A stretch of DNA of 64,000 nt from Leguminivora glycinivorella (Eukaryota; Arthropoda; Insecta; Lepidoptera; Tortricidae): the NCBI RefSeq assembly GCF_023078275.1, contig NC_062992.1, forward strand, positions 9,747,706-9,811,705. Reading direction: 5' to 3'. Below, piece after piece: positions 1-12,700 of this stretch (positions are counted from its first letter, which is position 1; each line of letters begins with the position of its first letter). The notes under the pieces are model-generated. The model saw only the letters and a program-made list of their open reading frames with translations, did no database searches and was not told where the DNA came from. A program made the translations under genes and the position numbers.

Positions 1-21
1 GAGAATTATGATCATATGTAT

Positions 22-270
22 GTTCTGTGTGGTGACGGGTTAAGAATTTCACCACCCCCTTTCTTCCCGTGGGTGTCGTAGAAGTCGACTGTGGGATACG
101 GGTTAAATTGTGGCGTAGGCGAGAGGCTGGCAACCTGTCACTGCAATATCACAATTTTCGTTTTCTTTCAACCCCTTTTTGTCAAGAGTGGCACTGAAAC
201 TTGAGTAGTTCATGTGCTCTGCCTACCCCTTTATGGGATACAGGCGTGATTGTATGTATGTATGTATGTT
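22..270 (+). repeat. Non-LTR retrotransposon 3' tail fragment
   Basis: The stretch ends with a 'gggatacaggcgtgat' motif followed by a TATG microsatellite. That is the usual look of the 3' end of a very common lepidopteran non-LTR element. No coding part is present. I assign it from familiarity with such tails, not from a search. Confidence 0.5.
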
Positions 271-2197
271 CTTGATCCCGATGAAAGAGCTCAAATGCAT
301 TATTTAATTGACCGTGACTTTCATTTTACCATTTATATACATTGTGGATCACGTAATATTTAAGCAATTTCCTATCAGTAACTGATTCTCAATAATATGT
401 GCTCGTTTACAAATTTGATAAACTGGCGGCACTCAGTGGCAATTGGAATTGTCATACGACAATTCTTAATTTTTGAGAAAAACAAAGCAAAATTGACAAT
501 TTTGATTTGTTTTTGGATAATTTATAAAGTTTATAATATCCAGCATAATAAAATAGTAGAGATTCCCAATTAGGTATTCGCAAAGATACTTGTTCCATTG
601 GTCGTAAATATTTTTGTTATGCCTAGAGAAAACATATCGGAAACATAAAATACATTTGATCTGACTTTTGCGTATAGCCCAAATGCGACATTGGCGACCT
701 GAAAAACTTATGTACCTATTTCTGTACCTCAAAGTGATCAAAGTCCAGTTTTATCTGGTTAAACGAGTAACTGCTTTTTGTTTTTAAATTCCTGCATGTT
801 TTTGGCATGGATTTAGGTCACTGATCATCTACTACTACATTGTTCAAACGTGAAAAACGAAGGGACCCCAGTAACAATTTTCCATTATTTGTACATGGGA
901 ATGATTTGGCATTTATAATTTTTGGCATTTCCATGAAACGCTAACATTAAAAAGACGGGACGTATTTTTAATACAATTATTTGACAATTGACATTGCTGT
1001 TATCTGTTGTTTTTTACGTTAGTAGAAAATGAGGTACAGTTAATATTATATGTAAATCACTGGTTGCGATGGGTTGCGATATATGTAGTTAGACTTTAAG
1101 ATTATGATATAAGGTTTGTAAATAACTAAGGATAGTATTCGTTTAAATATTAGGGTTGGTCAAGGCCCAATCCAATCATATGTCACTTAATGCAACTATT
1201 TCTTATCACCATACAAACTGTAAGTAAACTCTAATATTTACTCGCAATATTATCTGCAAATATAATATTTAATGATGAATATTCGTAAATATTTATTTAA
1301 GTTTAATAAGTTTTTACATTTGAAGTTTACTTTATGGGTGATTATGCTACGATCAGATACAAACTATTTCTTAGCGTCAGCCGTAAAGTAAATTCAAGTT
1401 AATTTCTAACTTTTTGTTAAATTTGCTTTGATAATGTATTTGTACATAATGATTGTGTAGACTAAATTATAGATAAGATAAATGTAGAAACTAATTGTAT
1501 ATGTCCCAGTAACAGAATGACTAATATTTAACAACTTTAACAATAACTGAAAATTATTTACTTCGGCATTTTTTTTTTAACTTTGACTCAATTTTTTAAC
1601 ATGTCATTTGACATTGAATCTCTTCTAACTAGTTACAAAGAAATGTTCTGTTAATTAATATAAATGTTCTAAAGCGAACACTGAAAATTGTCGAATAAGG
1701 AAAAATGCGGTTTGTCTCTATTTTACTAACTTGACAATTGACGATTGTCGTGTGACAATGAATATTCGTAAGGTTGCCTTTGTTAATGGCCCAAAAATGC
1801 ATGACAATATGTAAAAATGTTATAGACTTTGTTTTATATAGATGGTAGGTTTTGACAGTAGACGTCTTATGGTCTTGGATGTAAATATTTAGCGGGTTAA
1901 CGGTTACAAGCAAAGCTTCCACAGTAATGGTAATAGGTTTTAATTAATCGAATTGTTCTAGATTATGTAATTATTGGTTTAAGGTTTTAGGTGCGGATGC
2001 GGGTATATTATTTGTAATAAGTACACAACACACACACACACATTCAAGGCGCTTAAACTGCACATACACTAGTTATATTTTTACACAATAATTCACATCG
2101 GTGTACTGTATTACTATAAGCTAAAATGTTCTTGTATTTTTTTCAGTTGATACAACCGCCTATTTTACACGTAAAATATATGAAGAAAAGATAGAAA
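271..2197. other. AT-rich non-coding sequence upstream of the first visible GSS exon
   Basis: No exon of GSS or another gene could be supported here, so this is probably intron of GSS. It has many TTGACA/TGTCAA motifs (for example near 450, 985, 1605 and 1735) and a short CA repeat near 2027-2041. The small ORFs here have no recognisable content. Confidence 0.5.
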
Positions 2198-2199
2198 TT

Positions 2200-2455
2200 G
2201 ACGACCGGTCTGGCCTAGCGCGTAGTGACCCTACCTGCTAAGCCGCGGTCCTGGGTACGAATCCCAGTGAGGGCATTTATTTGTGTGATGAGCACAGATA
2301 TTTGTTCCTGAGTCATGGATGTTTTCCATGTATTTGAGTATTATATATATCGTTGTCTGAGTTCCCATAACACGAGCCTTGAGCTTACCGTGGGACTCGG
2401 TCAATCTGTGTAAGAATGTCTTATAATATAAGTTCTCGACACAGCAACCTAGCGA
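2200..2455 (+). repeat. tRNA-derived SINE (GACCGGTCTGGC type)
   Basis: The head has pol III promoter-like boxes: A-box region 'ggcctagcgcgtagtg' and B-box 'ggtacgaatcc'. The body 'gtgtgatgagcacagatat' recurs at 51876 and, in antisense, at 11165-11520 and 13641-13888. Its 3' end lies only about 30 bp before the acceptor of the first visible GSS exon. Confidence 0.8.
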
Positions 2456-2487
2456 AGACTGGACAATGATGGCATTCAATATTTCAG

Positions 2488-5400
2488 AAGCTCAGCCTCG
2501 GCTTGTTCCGGTCTGACTACTTGATGCAGGAGCCGGACGTCAATAAGATCAAACAAGTGGAGTTTAACACGATCGCGTCGAGTTTCGGCGCCATCTCCTC
2601 GAACCTTCCCGCCATGAATCGGTACAGATGCGCTAGTGGTCGCTGCTTGACCGGTTGGCCAACCTTGGAAAAATAAACTTTAATAGTTTGGATTCCATGT
2701 CTTTTAGATATCTAATATCTACTAACTGGCTGACTAGAAATTTACACGACCGGAAAACTATGAACAGCGTTTTATTCAATGTAATAGTTGCTTGTTAAAC
2801 TTTTTAAGTATCATAGTGTGTTCATCCAGTTTGTTTTTCAAAGTTGGCCAAAGCACAGGGAATATGGATACTTTAATGTGTTAACTGGGTGATACAACTA
2901 TTTCGCGTATTGTGTGAAATTGCTAGTGGTGAAGCCAGGACACACACATATTTCCCTTTTTTTAAAGGCCTAAACAGAAAGAAATAAAATAATCTGCTTG
3001 ATTTTATGTCAATTTTGAAATCATCATTTTCATAAATTCCTTCAATTTTTTCTAGAATTTTTGTCTTCTGTCTTGGCTGTAAGAAATGTTTAATTTATTT
3101 GTATGTCTTTTTCAGCTATCATTTGATCATTGTCACCTGACTGGCTACACCACACGCTCATAAATATTGTCTTGTCTATGTTCACTCGTTGTGTTCACAA
3201 TTTTCTTTGAGCACAAAGCAATGTTTTCCAAATTATATGTTTCATTTTTTCCCATCATCAATATAGCGCTGAAATAAAGGGCTTGGGTATTGGACATTAA
3301 AGATATATATTTAGTTTTAAGATTTAAAACTGCATGCGCGGAGCATTTCAGAATCGTCTACGGGATAGTTTTTTTTGTCTGGTCCAATCCTGGGAATCAA
3401 GAATGCCTGCAGTTGAGCATATGGCATGTGACAGACGAGATAATATCTCGTCGATAATGAGATATGGGGCTAAAAATAAGTCCTAACACATTAATGTATC
3501 CACGCCTTTACACGTTTAAGCAGCGAATAGTCGACATCTCTCATGTGGCTGTCTCTTCCTCTCTTCAATGCACGCTATCCATTCATTTCACTCTGGAGCT
3601 CGCTTATGTTCATGCCTTTATTTTGGTACCGTTCGCTTGGCTTGGAAGTGTTTTTTTTTTTATTTGTGTATTATTTTTGTAGATTAAGTTATAGTTGTTA
3701 TGTTTGCGTGCATGTATTTAGTGCTTTGTTGAGTTGGCAACACTTGAGAGATGTTACCTGCCACGCCCGCACTGTCCGTGACGTGCAATAACATGTACAC
3801 ACATAACGTCTCTGTTCATGAGCAATTATCAATATTCATTTTTGATGTTCTTTTGGCGTTGGTCTCTAATGTACTACTTTGTTTTTCTTTTAGTTTAGAT
3901 AGCTCAGCGTACACTAAGGCAAGTTTTAACGAACTATCTTTACGAGTACTAACGGAATCTTGAAAATAAAAATACACAGTTATAAAATATTTAATCAACT
4001 TGTGTGTATGTAATGATATGGGATAATATACTGATAGCAGTAGAGTTTTGAAAATCCAAATATACTAAGTCGACAAAAACAGGTAATTATCAAACCGGCT
4101 CACAAAAGTCTGTTAGGAAATGAAATATTATGCTAGATAGTCGGATAGACGTGGATACGAAAGCGCTTTTGGCCTAGCTAAAACAGAGACCCTTGCATCG
4201 AATTTAATTATCTGCATTTTTTAAACAAATTTGTTTTTTTTTATTTATTGGGGAAAAACAGATACAGATAAGTTATAAAATCTTACTTATAGCCTATATC
4301 CTAACACAATTCCCACTAGGAGATCTTGTCAGATGAAGCAGTACCTAATTCTCATTTAAACGATTTGGTAAACGTTACCTTTGAAAGTCTGAAATGTAAG
4401 CAAATTGTCATTGTCATCTGACGGTTGTCAACTTCGTAAAATAAGTTTGATTACCTACTCGTATACCACGCTGCATACTCATTTCAGTCGATAGGATTAA
4501 AAGATAATGGCATCGAAAACAACACGGGTTTTTCTTTAGTTGTACTATAGCCATAGGTTGTGTAAGTATACAAATTACTATAGAAACTGTCCTCCAAAAA
4601 TCAATAAAACCTCATTAAAGTTACTTGAAACAACCTCTTTAAATATTTGTAGTCCAATCGATACCAGCGCCCAAAGAAAGGTAAAGAAACTAATCACTTA
4701 AGTACATGTTATTGCATTTAAATAAATGTACTCATTATTTATCCATTGTCCAGTCGTTGTCGGGTTGGTTAGGGTACACATCTTTCAAAGATTAATTTAA
4801 CCGACTTCAATTTTTTAACTGACAAATAAGAAACGAGGCTGTGATGAGACTACTAAAAAAATCAGTTTTTTTTTTATATTTTCACATATTTGGCTACCTA
4901 ATAACAAAAAATTATACATACTTGTCAAGGTCCGATAGTGCCCTCGTAGATGTCCCTGCTAGAATTACAGAATTAAATGTAAAGTGATTTATATACTTTA
5001 ATTAAATCTTTTTATATACAGATGACTTAAAATGGTGAGTTTCCTTATTTTGAAGTCGGTTAAAAATTCCCATTACATGCGCCGACCTATACAAGTATCA
5101 TTATATGTAGAATGTTTCAGATTCTCTTAGCAGCTTTGGATTTCTGTGACGTACCAATCATTTGATGTCACGTATGTATTTGTGTATATGATATATATGT
5201 AGATCACAGGAAAAGACAGGATTTTTGACGTACAACCGCAACTATCAAAAGCAACATGCCTAAAAACACAATTGCCAGCAAAATATTATTTTAATTACAT
5301 TTTAAATTCGTCCAAAATAGGAACCAAAAGCTATCTTCAGGCAGCTTTTTAACCACACTGTCAATTGTGGCTTGACAATGACAATTCACCATACATTGCT

Positions 5401-8400
5401 GGTCGGCTAAATACCGACCGTGTGAAGTGTAAAAATACGGCTGTAAAAAAGTTTGTCAAAAATAGCCATAGCTCTTAATTGCTTAATTCGTCGATATAAG
5501 AGCTATGGGATAAATTTGAGCAAATTTTGCACTCCCACACTTGACTATACAGAAATTTTTTAGTGTCAGATGACCATTGTCAATTTGGGAAAACAGACGC
5601 CATATAAATTGTCATCTGTCATTGTCATTTTTGTCATACTTGTCTGGGTTGTCAATGTAGAAATGCTGTCATGGTGACATTAGATTACTTAGAAATTTTT
5701 ATTTATTGTCAGATGACAATTCTCAATAAATTGACAAAATTTTACACAATCTTAAAACAAACTAAATAGGTACGATAAATAGAATTTTAAATAAAAACAT
5801 CCAAGACTAAATGTGTCGCTTAATTTCAAACTTGGGTAAATCCATTCTGCTATAAGGTTGATTATCTTTCAGATCATAATATTTTTTTATATAATTAAAC
5901 TTAAAGCAGAATGGATTACCCAAGTTTGAAATTAAGCTACACAAATATACGAGAAATAGTTCAAATACTTATTATGGTACTTCATGACATTAGGCTGACT
6001 GACTGATACATTAAATGCATGTATGGGACGTAGATTAGTGTAAACGCATCTTGGCTTTTAGAATTTCAAGTTTGTTACAAATAGAGTGTATTTTAGCATT
6101 AAGTTACAGACTAGCATAATTTGTAAACATAGGATATTGTACTGGCATGTTCACATAAAAGTAACTTAAAAACAAAACGACATAAGAGTAGAATTTTTCA
6201 AATGTTGTCAACCTTGGCACTTAGACGGAAGGTTCGTAATTCAGTTTTTAGTGGTCATTATTTTGTGTTTTGAAGATGAAGTTAGTAAATGATATCGTTG
6301 TTGCTATGTTTAGTTTTTACTATCCATTGTGAACGGATACAATGATACGTAGATAGACTAGTACATACATATATAGTCAATAATATACAGTATGTAAACC
6401 AACGAAAACCATTTACTGAAGCCTGTTAATATTTAAGTTACACAGAGCAACTTTTACTATGGGACCAACACCCAAAACGCGAAATAAAAATTTACTCTCC
6501 CATAGGAAATACTTACTATAAAATAAAACTACCTATGAAACTGTCAGAAGATATTTTCGTGATTTCGGGGTTGATCCCATAGTAAAAGTTTCTCAGTATC
6601 ACCTGGACATTTACGGGTTACAGTAAATGGTTTTCGTTAGTTTACATACTGTATATGCTAGAGATACCGATGTTCTACTCATTCAAATTGTCATTCTTGT
6701 AAAAATCATTATTTAAATTACTGAATTCAATATGATAACATGCTTGATACAATATCAAATATTAATTGTAGATGTAGATGCTGTTTCTATGTATTATTTA
6801 CATTATTTAAAATTTGCTGTATTATTTAGACTGAACATTGCATAAATATCACTTTGTAATTTCATTACACTTCCTCTTATTGTGAAACTGTTTTGCTTGT
6901 ACTTTTGATTCTTATTTTACTTTGTTTTTCTAATGTGTGTTCGTTTATATTACTATTTCTCTATTGTTCATGGTAGATGAAGGTATATGGTTGATTTGCA
7001 CGAAGTTTGTGATTGTTTATATTTGTTGCATGCATTTCTAACATTAGTTATATATTACTTACGATATTCGATATTATTATTACTTTGTAATTACTATATC
7101 AACTATATATGACATTGGAAAATCGTATCAATTGTTAATTTTATATTTTAAACACATTTTTTCAATGTCTTGGTTATCTTGTAGTGAAGCACCATTGAGA
7201 ACGTACGTACTCCGAGACGGATACATTTAATATAATTTGCATAGTGAATAAAGAAATCCTTATAAATGTCCATATAAGGAAATAGCGACCTCCGGATTGA
7301 AAGTCGCACGCTTTTGCGGCCCAGCCACGACATTGGTCTAAGCGCGACAGCGGTAAGCGGCAGTCATACTGTGCGAATAAAAATGTATGGCCGCCGCTCA
7401 CCGCTGTCGCGCTTAGACCAATGTCGTGGCTGGGCCGTTGCCGCTAAGGCGCCAGCGCTTCTTTGCTCGGAATACGTACATACACAAAATGCCTTCTTTA
7501 ACTTGTTTTTCGTAAACGCGTGTTTCTTTTTCTAATAATTATTTATTTACAGCTACATATTGCGGCAATTGGGATACGCTGATCTTATAAAGAACGTAAG
7601 TAATATTTATGATAATTCTACAATAACAAACCAAACAAAAATAATTCAAACATGAAACTTAATTTAATGTCATATTTTATTTTTACGCAGCTTTTATTTA
7701 TAAAATCACAAATACCTTAGGTACTCGAATGGGTACATCAAATCTATTCTAAAAAAACAACACATACACTCAGTTCAACCTTACTTGTCCAATCATGTAA
7801 ACAAACACTGCTGGAAAACATTATCTCACTTTTCTCTGGAATGGCACATTAACCATTACTAAAAATTATTATACACTTAAACTCACAAAGTATTGAAATC
7901 AGTCAAAAAACCACTGAAAAATATAATTTCTAAAACGATTTTCATCAATAGTTGTAATTACGAACGGATGACATCAAAAACTCCTGACATTACGAAGTCT
8001 AGATTGTCGTAATGAGTCGTAATGTTGGGATGACAACTTATCGTTAGGAACGATCGATATTAATCATCGATCATATTTGACATTTCGTTTGTTTACATGA
8101 TAGGACAAGTAATAAAGATGAACCGATTGTACCTACACCGCCCTTCCGCTACTGTTAGTTAGGTAATCTGTGATGTGTGCACTTCTCCGACGTCCCCGCG
8201 CGCGCCCTTTATAATGTTGCTGCACCCCCCCCAGGCGGGGGGCGCGCCCCACCGTTTGAAAAACACTATTTTTAACTTTTACTTCCAGATGCCAGAAAAC
8301 AAGGCCCTATCCGGCCTCTGTTCCGGTATCATAGAGGCCTACGACCTCTTCGGTGTCACTGGTTCAGTGGCCCTGTTCGTGGTTGAAGAGGTTTCGTACA

Positions 8401-9636
8401 ACATCTGCGACCAACGCTTCCATGAGTTCGAGATATCGGAGACTAGACCTGACATTATAGTGAGTTGATAACAATAATAGTCGGCATTTTCGCGAAAAAA
8501 GATTCAAAAACTCTTTTTTTCTAAAATAAGTATTTTTTTGTTTTTTGTTTCGATCCTACTAGGCGGAAAAAAGCGTCCCAAATTTATTTTTTCCACTTCG
8601 TTACTATTTTTCAAACACTTTGTACAGCGGTTACAAAGTGGAAAGTATGCAAATTATAGAAAATTGTGGACCATTTTCTTGTCTCTCGTTTTATAATCTA
8701 GATCGAAAGGGCTCGTGATTCTGAGTAGAAAAATTTGGTGATACTTCTCCCGAAATTACTCTAGTACCTATCTACCAGAACATAGAGGTCTACGGTATAT
8801 TCGATGTTCCTGGCTAAGTGGCTCTGTTGGTGCTAAATTGTGTGCAAGGTGTTATTTTTTCGTGTTAAGTCTATGTCTAGAAATGAATGAAACAGTTGTA
8901 CATAGCAAAAGAAAAGAACCAAAGCAAAGAATTTATAGATTGTTTGTTGTTTCAGATATACAGAAAAACACTAAATGAAATATTTGAAGAGACATCACTC
9001 AACGACAAGAAACAATTGATGCTGTAAGTATCGGATATGACCATCGTATTATTAGCTGTTTTTGGATTTCTTAGAAAAGTCTTATAATGTACTTTGACCA
9101 CGATTAGGTTTCAAAATCTGATGATGAAGCCGTTTGTGTTGCTGCGGAAGTGCATGGCGAATTTATCAATGAATTCATTCATAATTTCTCCATGCACTTT
9201 TGATGCTTATAATACCTAATACCATGCACTTTTGATGCTTATAATACCGTTCTCAGCTTGGTTGGCTACCGATTCGTCGGCGTAGGGACGTGCACATTTT
9301 GACATTGCTTTTCAATGTCCTGTTTAATCCAGCCTCTCCTCCATATCTCTCCGAGAGATTTACATACCTGGCAGTTGGTAGTAGTCATCGCTTGAGATCT
9401 AGTGCAAACCTGACTCTTGCTGTACCGTCTAACAAGACCCGGACATACTCGGAGTCGTTCACAGTGCGCGCTGTACAATTATGGAACAAATTGCCGTTGT
9501 CTATTAGACAGTCCCAATCGGTAGCATCACTCAAGAGGAATTTGCATAAGTTATGGCTATCTAATGACTTGTGTACTGGTTGAGTACTAATTATTTAATT
9601 TAATTATGATATTGTATATATTTGTATTTATGTATG

Positions 9637-9722
<86 letters not shown>

Positions 9723-12700
9723 TAAATATAAGGTATATATGTATATTTATGTATTTGTATATATTGGTATAATAGGCTGCATGTTCTAATTATTACTGGG
9801 GTAATAATTGAATTGAACTATTTTTTCTTTCTGTACAGTGTTCGTTTGTCTATCATGTTTTTATTACTTTTTTCCTCTCAATTCGCTCAAAGGTTGACTG
9901 GAAGAGATCCCTTATAGGGATAAGTTCGCCTTTGTACACCATAACTATACTGTGTTTCTATGTCCTAACTTGTCTTATGTACAATAAAGTGTTTACATAC
10001 ATACATACCTAATGAACTTTGAACATGATCAGGTTAAGCGTGGTTTTCTAGTGTTTGACTTGATGATTTAAGGTTTTTTTCATAAACTATCCACAATGAG
10101 TGTTTATTATTGTTTCAGAGACGATAAAGTAGTCGCCGTAGTGTACTACAGATCTGGGTACGAGCCGGCACAATATCCGACTCAAAAGGAATGGGATGCC
10201 AGACTCAGGGTAGAACGATCCACGTAAGTATTCAATATTCTGAATACCTTAGGATTTTTAGTCAATTTTGATGAGTTTATAACTTCATTTTTTTATGATT
10301 TTTTACATGAAATAAATAAAACAAGGTAAAATCCTTTCCTTTTAAAAATGTCTTTTGACTCGTATGCCTATCTTGCGCGACGCATCATTATGAACCTTGT
10401 TGGAATGCACGAAGTTTGATATTCCGGCTATCCGCATGTGTCAGATGTCATTGGCGGTAAAATGGTTAATTCATAAATAATTTTGTTCTTTGTCGAAAAA
10501 ATATCGTAAGATTTATTTGAAAATTTTACCTGGGAGAAGAACAAACAAGTTCATCTATTAGTATGGCGGCCGAGCGTGTCAGATTTTGTACCAGCTGAAG
10601 TCTTTACTTGCCTGTGATCTTAAATATGTCTCAGGCCCTTGAGTGTTCATAATTATTGTGTTGTTCCAATTAAATATCACGTAACGAGGCATATTTAATG
10701 TTTTTGTTGAATTCAACTTACGAAAATTGACGCCCGAAAGCTTCAAGCTGCGATTAAAAATGGACAACTCAGTGGATTTTACTGAGTTCATTTGACACGC
10801 TAAGTAGATACGTTTGCTTGATCTATGGTGTATATGACATCTGTGGGACACTGACTTCTGTAACAGGATCAGAAGTCAGGGACCTACACTTCTGTTTCTA
10901 GGTACATATTAATTATTATAAACTACTGTTTTCTTACTCACAGAGCAATCAAATGTCCGTCCATACACTACCAGCTGGCTGGTACGAAGAAGGTGCAACA
11001 GGCGCTAGCGGCGCCCGGCGCTCTCGAACGATTCTTAGGTAAGAAGTTTTATACAAACGACTTTGCACATTGTTTTCTCAAATTACTTTAACAGTGTACA
11101 ATTTTACTCTTAACATAGTTTGACCCATAGCATCACAGTTTAATAGAAGGTTTTGCTAATGAGTTAATAATATTGACTGAGTCCCACAGTAGATACCTAA
11201 GCTTAAGAAGGCTTGTGTTGTGGATACTCAAACAACGATATATAAAATACTAGCTTTTGCCCGCGGCTCCGCGGCGGTTAGAAAGAGACAAAAAGTAGCC
11301 TATTACTTTCCATCCCTTCAACTATATTCACTTAAAAAATCACGTCAATTCGTCGCTCCGATTTGCCGTGAGAGACGGACAAACAAACAGACACACACAC
11401 TTTCCCATTTAAAATATTAGTATGGATGCAATTACATAGAAAACAACCATGTCCCAGGAACAAATATTCCTGCTCATCACACAAATAAATGCCCTCGGGA
11501 TTCGAACCCAGGACCATCCGTATTTTACACAGACGGAGTTGTACAATTACCTTATGAATTTGTTTTGTAGGTGCTGGCGCTATTTCGGGCCGCGTACGAG
11601 ATATCTTCACCGGACTGTATTCGCTGGACTTTGACGACAGCGGCGAGAAAGCGGTCGAGATGGCTCTGGCAGACGCTGAAAGGTTGGTTCAACTTGCCTA
11701 CTTCAGGAAAAAGTATGGTGACTATACTCTGGCAAACTTAGTTTGTCAGTATAGAAAGGCGCAGATTACTTAGTTATAGGAGGATAACTTTTCATGCCTG
11801 CCTTTTAACCGCAGAAGTTAAAACGACGAGGAGTTATTAAGTTTGACGTATTTGTCTGTCTGTGTCATCGTAGCTTTCGAACAGATGAACCGATTTAAAT
11901 TTCGTTTTTTTGTTTGAAAGCTGAATCAGTCGAGTGTTCTTACCCATGTTTGATGAAAATCGGTCCACTATGGGGCTTTTTCAGAATTTTAATTTTTTTT
12001 GTTTTTAATGTTCTGTATTTTTGTAACAACAAACTGGGTTTGCCAGAGGTACAAGGTGCAGTGGGTTCTCTATCCATTTCTCCACGCAATTAGTATATCC
12101 ACGTGCTTACTTGATTTGGGGCACTGACCTCACTAAAACAAAACGAAACAATGTGACTTTATTGAATGGACTATAATTTATCAGCGATGCACGCACATGT
12201 ATTATTCACATTTACAAAGTTTTTGAGGTATAACAGGAAGCGGGGTCTGTAAGAAACATTTAAATTGAACTTTACTACCTTCCGAAAAGTTAATGCCACG
12301 AATTAAAAAATGTTTGTTGAAATTTAAACTTTTGTAGGAGTACAATATCATATCGGTCATAAATGGCTTCGTATGCAGTAAAGGGTTAATTAATAGTGAC
12401 CGAGCGAAGATTCGGTTTCGGCCAAAAAAATCTTGTTTCGACCATAGTTTCGGTTTCGGCCAAGAAACGGCCGAACCTTTCGGCTGAGCCGAAACTTACG
12501 AAATTGTACTTTTGGGTCTCGTTAGGATCACTTTTCCAGGATTTTAAAAGTTCCTTATAAAGTGATAAGAGTTCAGAAAATAACAAACAGTGAACTCAAA
12601 AAAAAACTTACATAATATACAAAACTATGAGTAGGGTCTATTTAAGATGAGTATAAAAGCGATTTTATACATTTTTTGACGATTTTATTAAAACTTCTAA

